Positions 1-7,984 of a stretch of 34,391 bases of DNA are shown here, piece by piece (within the stretch, counting starts at the first letter, position 1; the number at the start of each line of letters is the position of its first letter). The stretch is from Lachnospiraceae bacterium (GTDB lineage: Bacteria; Bacillota; Clostridia; Lachnospirales; Lachnospiraceae). Location of the stretch: assembly GCA_029068555.1 (NCBI GenBank), contig JAIECJ010000036.1, positions 1 to 34,391 on the forward strand, in the 5' to 3' direction. The notes under the pieces are model-generated. The model saw only the letters and a list, made by a program, of their open reading frames with translations. It searched no databases and had not been told where the DNA came from. Made by a program: the position numbers and the translations under genes.

Positions 1-14
1 TGTGTGCAAAATCT

Positions 15-77
15 GTTATAATTCACACCTCATTAACTTATAAGCTGATGAAAACTGGCGTTGGTGTGAATTGTAAC
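15..77. repeat. 15-bp inverted repeat upstream of thrC
   Basis: GTTATAATTCACACC at 15-29 is matched by GGTGTGAATTGTAAC at 63-77, which pair at 14 of 15 positions across a 33-base spacer. It lies about 40 bases upstream of the thrC -35 box. It could be a long hairpin ending an upstream transcript or a two-site operator. No T-run follows, so a simple terminator is not supported. Confidence 0.5.
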
Positions 78-116
78 GAACCGTAACCTGAAAACCATAT
101 TTACCGCATCCTGTGC

Positions 117-145
117 TTGCAGATACCATTACACTATGATATACT
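117..145 (+). promoter_or_regulatory. thrC promoter, sigma-A type
   Basis: TTGCAG at 117-122 and TATACT at 140-145 are separated by 17 bases. Transcription would start near 152, giving a leader of about 80 bases before the chosen thrC start at 231. This also argues against the in-frame ATG at 156, which would be almost leaderless and has no ribosome site. Confidence 0.65.
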
Positions 146-230
146 TAGTTTTTGAATGGAGTACAAAGCTGAGGAAATCAGGCAGTTTGGATGTGGATTT
201 GTCAGACAAAAAAATAGAGGAGAAAGTGAA

Positions 231-1724
231 ATGGATTTATTTTACAGAAGTACAAGAAGCAATAGTGGGAGCGTAAAGGCATCACAGGCAATTTTAAAGG
301 GGCTTGCGGATGACGGCGGTTTATTTGTGCCAGAGTCAGTGCCGGGTCTCGACAAAAGCCTTGAGGAGTTGTCACAGATGACTTATCAGGAGACTGCATA
401 CGAGGTTATGAAGCTGTTTTTTACGGATTTTACGGAAGCAGAGTTAAAGGAATGCATCAATAAGGCATATGACAACAAGTTTGATACAGAAGAAATAGTG
501 CCCTTAGTGGAAGCGGATGGAGCATATTATATGGAGCTTTTCCACGGTGCAACCATCGCATTTAAGGATATGGCTCTTTCTATTCTTCCACATTTGCTGA
601 TTACATCGGCAAAGAAGAACAATGTAGAAAATGATATTGTCATTCTCACAGCGACGAGCGGTGACACAGGAAAAGCAGCTCTTGCAGGCTTTGCGGGCGT
701 TGAGGGGACAAAGATTATTGTATTTTATCCCAAGAATGGTGTCAGCCCGATTCAGGAAAAGCAGATGATTACCCAGAAAGGGGAAAATACATTTGTGGTG
801 GGAATCACAGGGAACTTTGATGATGCACAGACTGGTGTGAAGCAGCTTTTTGGTGATAAGGGACTTGCTGATGTCATGGACAAGGCAGGTTTTCAGTTCT
901 CTTCTGCAAATTCTATCAATATCGGAAGACTTGTGCCACAGGTAGTTTATTATGTATATTCTTACGCACAGCTATTAAAAGAAGGAAAGATTGAGAAGGA
1001 TGAGCAGATAAACGTCGTTGTTCCAACCGGAAACTTTGGAAATATCCTTGCCGCATACTTTGCAAAAAATATGGGGATTCCTATTGCGAAGCTTATCTGT
1101 GCTTCCAATGAAAATAAGGTATTGTATGATTTCTTTGAGACAGGTGTTTATGACAGAAACAGGGAGTTTGTACTGACAAGCTCACCTTCCATGGACATAC
1201 TGATTTCGAGCAATCTTGAGCGGCTTATCTATCTTACGGCAGGTGCAGATGCGGACAGAAATGCAGCGTTTATGAAGTCCCTGTCCGATACAGGAAAATA
1301 TGAAATAACTGAAGATATGAAAGCCAACATGAAGGACTTCTACGGAAATTATGCGTCTGAGCAGGAGACTGCCGCAGCCATTAAGGCTTTGTATGAGAAG
1401 ACAGGATATGTTCTTGATACGCATACAGCCGTGGCGGCTGCAGTGTGCAGTAAATATAAAAAGGAGACAGGTGACAATCATAAAGTGGTGATTGCGTCGA
1501 CAGCCAGCCCGTTCAAATTTACCAGAAGTGTCATGAATGCAATTGATCCCAAGTATGATGCAATGGAAGACTTTGCGCTCGTTGATGAACTTTCAAAGCT
1601 TGCAAATGTCAAAGTTCCTGGAGCGATTGAAGAAATCCGCACAGCGCCTGTGATTCATGATACGGTATGTGATAAGGAGGACATGAAGTCCGTTGTCATG
1701 AAGTTCCTTGGAATTTCGGAATGA
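231..1724 (+). CDS. thrC: Threonine synthase
   Basis: Converts O-phosphohomoserine to threonine with pyridoxal phosphate in the cytoplasm, the last step of threonine synthesis. The protein is 497 residues, typical for the long bacterial form. The N-terminus (MDLFYRSTRSNSGS) fits the family's N-terminal domain. The PLP-binding lysine is K112 within HGATIAFKDMAL. A phosphate-binding TATSGDTGKAAL loop and a TGNFGNILAAYFAK segment follow. The start at 231 is chosen because GAGGAGAAA precedes it at good spacing. The frame stays open back to an ATG at 156, but that codon has no ribosome site and lies about 4 bases from the predicted transcription start. Transcribed alone from the promoter at 117-145. 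No T-box or attenuator peptide was recognised in the leader. Confidence 0.95.
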   Translation: MDLFYRSTRSNSGSVKASQAILKGLADDGGLFVPESVPGLDKSLEELSQMTYQETAYEVMKLFFTDFTEAELKECINKAYDNKFDTEEIVPLVEADGAYYMELFHGATIAFKDMALSILPHLLITSAKKNNVENDIVILTATSGDTGKAALAGFAGVEGTKIIVFYPKNGVSPIQEKQMITQKGENTFVVGITGNFDDAQTGVKQLFGDKGLADVMDKAGFQFSSANSINIGRLVPQVVYYVYSYAQLLKEGKIEKDEQINVVVPTGNFGNILAAYFAKNMGIPIAKLICASNENKVLYDFFETGVYDRNREFVLTSSPSMDILISSNLERLIYLTAGADADRNAAFMKSLSDTGKYEITEDMKANMKDFYGNYASEQETAAAIKALYEKTGYVLDTHTAVAAAVCSKYKKETGDNHKVVIASTASPFKFTRSVMNAIDPKYDAMEDFALVDELSKLANVKVPGAIEEIRTAPVIHDTVCDKEDMKSVVMKFLGISE

Positions 1725-1783
1725 ATTTGTAAGTAAAAATGGACTTATCCGTTACTGAACGGGAGTAATCAGTAATTGTTATG

Positions 1784-1824
1784 GAAACTCTTGGTCTGCT
1801 ATGGCAGACAGGAGTTTCTGTGTT
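1784..1824 (+). terminator. Hairpin after thrC, possible terminator
   Basis: GAAACTC (1784-1790) pairs with GAGTTTC (1812-1818), and inside that GTCTGC (1794-1799) pairs with GCAGAC (1804-1809) over a TATG loop. The tail is TGTGTTTC rather than a clean T-run, so termination would be weak. A second small inverted repeat, GTTACTGA/TCAGTAAT, lies just before it at 1751-1776. Confidence 0.45.
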
Positions 1825-1868
1825 TCATGATCGCTTTTGATAAATTTAGATAGATAAGGAGGCTGCGA

Positions 1869-2219
1869 ATGAGTTTTGGAATGATATTGGATTTGCTTAT
1901 TGTTGCGTGCGGTGTCTACATAGTTTACTGGGCAGTTCAGATGAAGTCCACAAACAAGATTCCAGAAATGCTTGTGGGGAAAGGATTTCCGACAGACAGG
2001 GCAAAGGATCCGGAGGGATTCATAAAGCACACATTTCCTTTTACGCTTCTGACAGGAGTATTGCTTCTTGCAGCAGGGCTGCTGGGTGCGCTTGGAATAT
2101 TTCGGCTGTATCCTGTGGCGGACATGGTTCTGCGTGTTGTGACAGTGGCAGTAATAGTCGGATATGGAATACTGCTTATGAATGCACAGAAAAAATACTT
2201 AGTCGGAATAACGAAATAA
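1869..2219 (+). CDS. Small membrane protein of unknown function
   Basis: 116 residues with three hydrophobic stretches (about 4-22, 55-76 and 83-104) and a short polar loop between the first two (MKSTNKIPEMLVGKGFPTDR). It should therefore sit in the cytoplasmic membrane. A strong ribosome site AAGGAGG at 1856-1862 supports the ATG at 1869. I do not recognise a named family. It ends 20 bases before the M24 aminopeptidase start and is probably cotranscribed with it, though no functional link is evident. The length and the coding-quality amino acid composition make it likely to be a real gene rather than a shadow of the overlapping open frame. Confidence 0.75.
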   Translation: MSFGMILDLLIVACGVYIVYWAVQMKSTNKIPEMLVGKGFPTDRAKDPEGFIKHTFPFTLLTGVLLLAAGLLGALGIFRLYPVADMVLRVVTVAVIVGYGILLMNAQKKYLVGITK

Positions 2220-2239
2220 TTGTGTGTGGGGTGATAAAT

Positions 2240-4039
2240 ATGGGGAATACGGAGAAAAAAAGAATTGTCGGGCTGCAGAGAGTGCTGGCGCAGGAAGGTA
2301 TTGACTATTATATTGTGCCGACAGCCGATTATCACAGCTCGGAATATGTCAGCGATTATTTTAAAATGAGGGCGTTTCTGTCGGGCTTTACTGGTTCGGC
2401 AGGCACGCTTATTGTGGGCAGTGAGGAAGCTGGGCTTTGGACGGACGGCAGATATTTTGTGCAGGCGGAGGGGGAACTGGAAGGTTCAGATATCGTTCTG
2501 TACAGGATGGAGGAGGAAGGTGTTCCCACAATGAAAGAATACCTTGAAAAAAAGGCTGCTGATGGTCAGAAGGTTGGATTTGACGGCAGGGTAGTGAGCG
2601 CATCGTTCGGAAAAGAACTGGAGAAGATGCTCGCGGATAAAAATGTGAAGATTGCCTATGACAAGGATATTGCGGCTGTGCTCTGGGAGGACAGACCGGC
2701 GATGCCTGTAAGCAGACTGTGGATTGTGCCGGAAGAAAGCTGTGGTATGAGTGTGCAGGAAAAACTTTCCAGGGTAAGGGAGAAGATGGCTGAGGAAGAC
2801 GCAGAGCATCTTCTGATAGCAAAGCTTGACGATATTATGTGGCTCTATAATATCCGCGCCAATGATGTGGCGCACAATCCGGTGGCGCTTTCGTACACTT
2901 TCATTTCAAAAGAGGAAGCTGTTTTGTTTATACAGCCGGAGGCGTTGACAGAGGAAGCCAAGATGCATTTTGAAATGAGCGGCGTTGTATGTGAGAATTA
3001 TGACCATATTACAGATTACCTTAGGGACTGCGTGATAAGGGGAAAAGTGTGGTGTTCAGGCGCGGATATCAATTATATGCTCTATAAGCTGATGCAGAAC
3101 CGTGCAGAACTTGTGGACAAAGAAAACCCGACAGAGCTTATGAAAGCAGTCAAGAATCCGGTTGAGCTGGAAAATATCAGAAGGTGTTATCTTGAGGACA
3201 GCGCTGTGCTGACAAGGTTTCTTTTCTGGATGAAAGATAATGCCGGAAAGATTCCCATGGATGAGCTTGGCGCGGCGAAAAAGCTGGATGCGATGCGAGC
3301 CGAAATACCGGGGTTCCTGGATCTGTCATTTGAGACGATAAGCGCTTACAAGGCGAACGCGGCGATGGCGCATTACAGCGCGACAGAGGAGCATTCAGAC
3401 AGCATTGGGGCGGATGGCTTTTATCTGGTTGACTCAGGCGGGCAGTATGAGGGCGGCACGACAGATGTGACCAGAACCATTGCACTCGGTGCAGTGACGG
3501 ACGAGATGAAGATGCACTTTACCAAGGTTGCCTGTGCGATGCTTCGTCTGGCGGACACAAAATTTTTATCTGGCTGTACGGGGCGGAATCTTGATATTAT
3601 TGCAAGGGAGCCGCTCTGGGACTGTGCGCTGGATTACAAACACGGCACTGGTCATGGAATCGGTTATATTTTGAATGTCCATGAAGGTCCGCACAGACTG
3701 AGCTGGCAGTATAAGCCTGAGAAAAAGGAAGCCGTTCTTGAGGAGGGCATGATCGTTTCTGACGAGCCAGGCATGTATGTGCAGGACAGTCATGGCATCC
3801 GCACAGAGAATATTGTAGAGGTTGTAAAGGAGAGCAAAAGTGCGTATGGGCAGTTTATGGGATTTCGTCATCTGACTTATGTGCCCATTGACCTTGACGC
3901 CATAGATGTGCATTACATGGAACCGTCCGATATCAGAAGACTGAATGCCTATCATATGCAGGTGTACGAAAAACTCGCACCATATTTTGAGGGGGCAGAG
4001 CTGGAAAAACTCAAATATGCCACACGTTCCATAGGATAG
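2240..4039 (+). CDS. Xaa-Pro aminopeptidase, M24 family
   Basis: 599-residue metallopeptidase expected to remove N-terminal residues preceding proline, in the cytoplasm. It has two creatinase-type N-terminal domains (roughly 1-310) and a C-terminal pita-bread catalytic domain. Metal ligands are visible in order: D398 and D409 in DSGGQYEGGTTDVTRT, H472 in HGTGHGIGYIL, E509 in DEPGMY, and a final glutamate in GIRTENIVEVV. The length of about 600 matches the larger aminopeptidase P2-like subfamily. The start at 2240 follows GGGGTGAT; the frame is open further upstream to 1907, but that part overlaps the preceding membrane-protein gene and reads as non-coding. It follows that gene after a 20-base gap. 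Confidence 0.92.
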   Translation: MGNTEKKRIVGLQRVLAQEGIDYYIVPTADYHSSEYVSDYFKMRAFLSGFTGSAGTLIVGSEEAGLWTDGRYFVQAEGELEGSDIVLYRMEEEGVPTMKEYLEKKAADGQKVGFDGRVVSASFGKELEKMLADKNVKIAYDKDIAAVLWEDRPAMPVSRLWIVPEESCGMSVQEKLSRVREKMAEEDAEHLLIAKLDDIMWLYNIRANDVAHNPVALSYTFISKEEAVLFIQPEALTEEAKMHFEMSGVVCENYDHITDYLRDCVIRGKVWCSGADINYMLYKLMQNRAELVDKENPTELMKAVKNPVELENIRRCYLEDSAVLTRFLFWMKDNAGKIPMDELGAAKKLDAMRAEIPGFLDLSFETISAYKANAAMAHYSATEEHSDSIGADGFYLVDSGGQYEGGTTDVTRTIALGAVTDEMKMHFTKVACAMLRLADTKFLSGCTGRNLDIIAREPLWDCALDYKHGTGHGIGYILNVHEGPHRLSWQYKPEKKEAVLEEGMIVSDEPGMYVQDSHGIRTENIVEVVKESKSAYGQFMGFRHLTYVPIDLDAIDVHYMEPSDIRRLNAYHMQVYEKLAPYFEGAELEKLKYATRSIG

Positions 4040-4094
4040 GCGGCGTGCTTGAATTGTTTTTGTAAAGAAGTTTATGAAGTTTATGTATATTTTA

Positions 4095-4123
4095 TTGACT
4101 TTTAGCTTATGTTTTGAGATAAT
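4095..4123 (+). promoter_or_regulatory. pckA promoter
   Basis: TTGACT at 4095-4100, a 17-base spacer, and GATAAT at 4118-4123. A start near 4131 gives a leader of about 105 bases ahead of pckA. Confidence 0.7.
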
Positions 4124-4162
4124 TTAACTATTGAGGGAAATGTCCCTTATCACTATACTCAT

Positions 4163-4199
4163 AACCGTTATCAGATTGGAATTATGATTCGTAACGGTT
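4163..4199 (+). repeat. Inverted repeat in the pckA leader
   Basis: AACCGTTA at 4163-4170 and TAACGGTT at 4192-4199 form an 8-bp inverted repeat with a 21-base spacer. It lies downstream of the predicted transcription start and about 40 bases before the ribosome site. It may be a paired operator or an RNA hairpin. A related TAACGGTTAA occurs at the promoter of the SGNH gene (34296-34305). It does not fit the CcpA cre consensus well. Confidence 0.5.
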
Positions 4200-4235
4200 T
4201 GAATAAAATTTATAATATATTAAGGAGGATCTTAT

Positions 4236-5954
4236 ATGTCAACTAAAGCGTATTATCCCATTTCCGAGATTGGAGCTGGAAAGGTAGGATTTTCTAAGAC
4301 ACGTTCTATCATCGAGGCTGCATTTTATGGAAATAACGTAGTAAAGGTAAATACTTTGAAGGAAGCGTATGAGTTAGCAAAGAACTCACCAGGTACTATC
4401 GTTACGGATATGAAGATTAAGGACGGAGAAACATTTGGTCTTGAGAAGGACGCAAGAGTACTTTTGTTTAATGACGGCGCTGTAACAGGACGCTATGCAG
4501 CGGCACGCCGCATCAAGGGCGAGCCGGGCGTTGACGAGGCAAAGCTTGACAAAGTTGTTATGGATGCTGTGTATGAGACCCGCTGGAAGACTATGTATCA
4601 TGCAGAGTGCTTTGTAGGTCTTGACCCTGAATTTATGGTAAAGGCACATCTTCTGATTCCGGAAGGAGAGGAGAACCTTCTTTACAACTGGATGATTAAC
4701 TTCCAGTATATGTCTGATGAGTATGTAAAAATGTACAAGACTTCCAAGCCTGTCGGTGACGGAAATGAGCCGGATATCTATATTTTCTCAGATCCCCAGT
4801 GGGCACCCCACGAGGCACCGGACGTTGATTACAGCTGCCTGAGCGATCCTCTGACACTCTGCTACTTCGATACCAACCAGAACTGTGCAGCAATTCTTGG
4901 TATGAAATACTTCGGAGAGCACAAGAAGGGTACCCTTACCATGGCGTGGGCACTTGCAAACAGAAATGGTTATGCATCATGCCACGGCGGACAGAAGGAA
5001 TACTCTCTTGAGAGCGGACAGAAATTTGTTGCATCTGTATACGGACTTTCAGGATCAGGTAAGTCTACACTGACACATGCGAAGCATGGTGGAAAGTATG
5101 ATGCATTCGGCGGAATCAAAGTTCTGCATGATGATGCATTCATTATTAATACAGATACCTGTGCATCCATCGCACTCGAGCCTACATATTTTGACAAGAC
5201 AGCGGATTATCCGACAGGATGTGCCGACAATGAGTATTTACTGTCAGCACAAAACTGCTCTGCTACAATGGATGAGGATGGAAAGATTCAGCTGGTAACA
5301 GAAGATATCAGAAACGGTAACGGTCGCGCAATCAAGTCTAAGCTGTGGTCGCCGAACCGCGTTGACAAGATTGATGCTCCTGTTAATGCAATCTTCTGGA
5401 TTATGAAAGATCCTACCATTCCGCCAGTAGTGAAGCTGAAAGGTGCAGCGCTTGCATCTGTTATGGGTGCTACCCTTGCGACAAAGACATCCACGGCAGA
5501 GCGTGTTGCAGCAGGTACAGATTTGAATGCACTTAGAATCGTTCCTTACGCAAATCCGTTCAGAACATATCCTCTGGTAAATGACTATGAGAAGTTCAAG
5601 AAACTGGTTGAGGAGAAGGACGTAGCATGCTATATTGTGAATACAGGTGACTTCATGGGAACAAAGGTTAAGCCGGCTGATACGCTGGGCATCCTTGAGA
5701 CAATCGTTGAAGGAAAGGCTAACTTTGAGAAGTGGGGCAACTTTGACGATATCGAGATTATGTATGACTGGTCAGGAAAGACAAGTGATGCGTTCAAGCC
5801 TGATATGAACAATGCTGAGTATGTGGCAGCATTAAAGTCAGCTATGCAGAACCGCGTAGATGCTGTTGAAGGCTTTGCTACAAAGAAGGAAGGCTACGAT
5901 AAGCTTCCTGATGAAGCGCTTGCAGCATTGAAGAAGCTTGTTGAGCAGTGCTAA
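4236..5954 (+). CDS. pckA: ATP-dependent phosphoenolpyruvate carboxykinase
   Basis: Interconverts oxaloacetate plus ATP and PEP plus CO2 plus ADP in the cytoplasm. In fermentative gut anaerobes the carboxylating direction is common, but the sequence cannot say which direction is used. The 572-residue protein carries the P-loop GLSGSGKST at 270-278, followed by the metal-binding HDDAF segment, and ends with the usual helical tail. Length is slightly above the classic 530-540. The ribosome site TAAGGAGG is ideally placed before the ATG. The gene is a single transcription unit: promoter at 4095-4123, leader inverted repeat at 4163-4199, and a strong terminator at 5974-6001. Confidence 0.95.
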   Translation: MSTKAYYPISEIGAGKVGFSKTRSIIEAAFYGNNVVKVNTLKEAYELAKNSPGTIVTDMKIKDGETFGLEKDARVLLFNDGAVTGRYAAARRIKGEPGVDEAKLDKVVMDAVYETRWKTMYHAECFVGLDPEFMVKAHLLIPEGEENLLYNWMINFQYMSDEYVKMYKTSKPVGDGNEPDIYIFSDPQWAPHEAPDVDYSCLSDPLTLCYFDTNQNCAAILGMKYFGEHKKGTLTMAWALANRNGYASCHGGQKEYSLESGQKFVASVYGLSGSGKSTLTHAKHGGKYDAFGGIKVLHDDAFIINTDTCASIALEPTYFDKTADYPTGCADNEYLLSAQNCSATMDEDGKIQLVTEDIRNGNGRAIKSKLWSPNRVDKIDAPVNAIFWIMKDPTIPPVVKLKGAALASVMGATLATKTSTAERVAAGTDLNALRIVPYANPFRTYPLVNDYEKFKKLVEEKDVACYIVNTGDFMGTKVKPADTLGILETIVEGKANFEKWGNFDDIEIMYDWSGKTSDAFKPDMNNAEYVAALKSAMQNRVDAVEGFATKKEGYDKLPDEALAALKKLVEQC

Positions 5955-5973
5955 TCACTGATTGAAAACTTGA

Positions 5974-6001
5974 GGGGCACATAAATAATGTGCCCCTTTT
6001 T
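5974..6001 (+). terminator. pckA terminator
   Basis: GGGGCACAT (5974-5982), loop AAATA, ATGTGCCCC (5988-5996), then TTTTT. A perfect 9-bp stem and a canonical intrinsic terminator 20 bases after the pckA stop. Confidence 0.93.
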
Positions 6002-6056
6002 CACAACAATTGTCAGTATGAAAAGAATGGAATACGAGAAGACAGGGAGGAATATT

Positions 6057-6473
6057 ATGCCAAGAATGATTATAAGAGAATCCACAGATTCGAAAAAACC
6101 GATTAAATACCTGATAAGCGATTCAGAGGGTATTATTATGGATTATCTGTGGAAAGAGAAAGAGGGAAAGCTTTTCAGGGAAATCATGGAATATCTGAAT
6201 GTAGAATGCCAGAAACCATGGAAGAAGCAGACAGTCAATACCTTTATTAACAGGCTGACTAACAAAGGGCTGGTTGTTTCGGAAAACTGCGGAGGAAACA
6301 AAAAGTATTCTCCAGCACTAAATTACACAGAATACAAGCAGGGCGAAGCGAAGAACTTTCTGGATGTGTTCTATAGCGGATCTGTATACACGTTTTTATC
6401 AACGCTGTCAGGAGGACAGAAGATTGACAGCAGTACAGCAGATGAACTAAGAAAATTTTTAGAGGAAAAATAA
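6057..6473 (+). CDS. BlaI/MecI-family transcriptional repressor
   Basis: 138-residue winged-helix DNA-binding protein of the BlaI/MecI/CopY type. Residues about 20-85 form the winged helix (EGIIMDYLWKEKEGKLFREI and TVNTFINRLTNKGLV), and the C-terminal 50 residues are the dimerisation part with the usual cleavage region. It normally represses its own operon and targets until the partner protease relieves it. The start at 6057 is supported by GGGAGG a few bases upstream; the frame is open to 5988, but that codon falls inside the pckA terminator. The BlaR1-like gene begins 4 bases after its stop, so the two form an operon. No beta-lactamase gene is nearby, so the regulon is unknown. Confidence 0.88.
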   Translation: MPRMIIRESTDSKKPIKYLISDSEGIIMDYLWKEKEGKLFREIMEYLNVECQKPWKKQTVNTFINRLTNKGLVVSENCGGNKKYSPALNYTEYKQGEAKNFLDVFYSGSVYTFLSTLSGGQKIDSSTADELRKFLEEK

Positions 6474-6477
6474 AGAT

Positions 6478-7812
6478 ATGCCACTTTTGGTAACAATGTC
6501 AATCTTTGGCAGTGTAGGGACATTGATTTATTTCATATTACTGCCGATATTAAAAAAGTATTTTTCTGTGACATGGAGACGGAATTATCTGATATGTGTG
6601 ATATTGGAATATCTGATACCGTTTCCATGTTTCAATGTAAAATATAAAGAAATTTTAAGAACTGTATTTTCGGGTTTTCTGCCGCGTAAGACTGCGGAGT
6701 CATTGGTATACTCGGATGACACTGTGGATTTTATCCAGATAACTTTTGGTCGCGTACAGATTACCAATTCTGCAGTTTATATTTTTGTAGTCGGTGTGAT
6801 TGTCGTTGGACTGATATTGTACGGCTTTCAGATTTACAGGTATCTGTTAGTGAGATATTATATACGGCACAGTGTAAATGAAGTTGAGGATAAAAAGAGC
6901 ACTAAGGTCATTCATGACTGCGTTTCGGCGTTTAAAATGACAAAATATGTGCGGGTTTACCGGTGCAAATATATCGACAGTCCATTTACAATCGGTATTC
7001 TTCGTTCGATTATTGCGCTGCCGGATACGGAGTGGTCAGAGTCGGATCTGGCGCTTGCCATGAAACATGAGCTGACACATATCAGGCATCGGGATAATCT
7101 GATTAAGATGCTGGCGCTTGGTGTAATTGCACTGAATTTCTACAATCCGCTGGTTTATTTTGTGTTGTTCGAGTGGAACAATGTTGTGGAGCAGGCATGT
7201 GACAGAAAGGTTATACTGGGCTTGACGGAAGATGAGGCGTTTCAATATGGACTGCTGGTTATCAAAATAGCGGAAGATCGCAAAGGCAGTGACGGCTCTC
7301 CTGTTATGGGATTGAATTTACAAAATAAGATAATGAAAGAGAGGTTATACCAGATGAAATTTGGAATCAAAAAGGAAAGTCTGGCGAAAAAGTTTCTGGG
7401 TGTGTGCATTATGGGCGTGGTGTTATTTACATCATCATTGTCAGTGCTTGCGTATAGTCCGAAGAATATTATGTTTGCAGATGAGATAGCTGATAAGATT
7501 GTATTTTGTAAGGAAGGTGTTTCGTCGTGGACTGATACCTATAGTGAATTGGATATAAACGGGACTGTTGAGTGGATATTTATCAGTGAAGACGGAGCGA
7601 TTGTCGAGATTGTAAATAAAAGTGAAATAGATGCTGAAACATATGCTTTGTGTAATCATAGTTATGTATCCGGTGAGCTGGCAAAACATTTTAGCTATGC
7701 CGATGGCAGCTGTAAGATAGAATATTATAGCGCGCAGAAATGCAGTAAATGTGGAAATTACATAATAGGGGATTTATTAAGAACGCTCACATCTGTAAAA
7801 TGTACACATTAA
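6478..7812 (+). CDS. BlaR1/MecR1-like M56 membrane metalloprotease
   Basis: 444 residues. The N-terminal half has about three membrane helices (near 5-25, 30-50 and 95-120). The zinc protease motif HELTH is at residues 197-201, followed by HRDN and the downstream EQACDRKV segment of M56 peptidases. A further membrane helix is at about 305-325. In the family this protease inactivates the BlaI-type repressor after sensing an external signal. Unlike BlaR1 and MecR1, the external part is only about 115 residues, with no penicillin-binding domain. It is instead rich in Cys and His (CNHSY, CSKCGNY, KCTH). The sensed signal is therefore probably not a beta-lactam. It is 4 bases from the repressor gene and is followed by a terminator. 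Confidence 0.87.
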   Translation: MPLLVTMSIFGSVGTLIYFILLPILKKYFSVTWRRNYLICVILEYLIPFPCFNVKYKEILRTVFSGFLPRKTAESLVYSDDTVDFIQITFGRVQITNSAVYIFVVGVIVVGLILYGFQIYRYLLVRYYIRHSVNEVEDKKSTKVIHDCVSAFKMTKYVRVYRCKYIDSPFTIGILRSIIALPDTEWSESDLALAMKHELTHIRHRDNLIKMLALGVIALNFYNPLVYFVLFEWNNVVEQACDRKVILGLTEDEAFQYGLLVIKIAEDRKGSDGSPVMGLNLQNKIMKERLYQMKFGIKKESLAKKFLGVCIMGVVLFTSSLSVLAYSPKNIMFADEIADKIVFCKEGVSSWTDTYSELDINGTVEWIFISEDGAIVEIVNKSEIDAETYALCNHSYVSGELAKHFSYADGSCKIEYYSAQKCSKCGNYIIGDLLRTLTSVKCTH

Positions 7813-7839
7813 TATGGTTCTATAGAAAAATATCACATA

Positions 7840-7865
7840 AACGCTTGCTTGTCAGGCGTTTTTTT
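7840..7865 (+). terminator. Terminator of the BlaI/BlaR1-like operon
   Basis: AACGCTTG (7840-7847), a 5-base loop, CAGGCGTT (7853-7860) with two wobble or standard inner pairs, then a T-run to 7865. It lies 28 bases after the protease stop codon. Confidence 0.85.
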
Positions 7866-7921
7866 CATGTGTTATAATTGCTGTGTCATAAGTATTAATA
7901 AAATCTTAAACATTTACCCAA

Positions 7922-7950
7922 TTGGAACTTAAAAAAATAAGGACTATACT
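7922..7950 (+). promoter_or_regulatory. Promoter of the two-component operon
   Basis: TTGGAA (7922-7927), 17-base spacer, TATACT (7945-7950). A start near 7957 leaves a short leader with GGGGAG at 7970-7975 before the response regulator ATG. Confidence 0.75.
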
Positions 7951-7984
7951 TTACTTGTAAAAACGAACCGGGGAGATAGAAGCA

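Noticed and set aside
156-230. N-terminal extension of threonine synthase
   Set aside because: No ribosome site, only about 4 bases after the predicted transcription start, and the normal family N-terminus begins at 231.
152-230. T-box or peptide attenuator for thrC
   Set aside because: No T-box sequence, no threonine-rich leader peptide and no terminator hairpin between the promoter and the start codon.
1907-2239. Upstream extension of the M24 peptidase frame
   Set aside because: It overlaps the small membrane protein gene, has no family-like sequence, and the ATG at 2240 has a ribosome site followed directly by the peptidase N-terminus.
4160-4200. CcpA cre site in the pckA leader
   Set aside because: Aligned on the central CG, several conserved cre positions do not match, and the motif pairs with a second copy instead.
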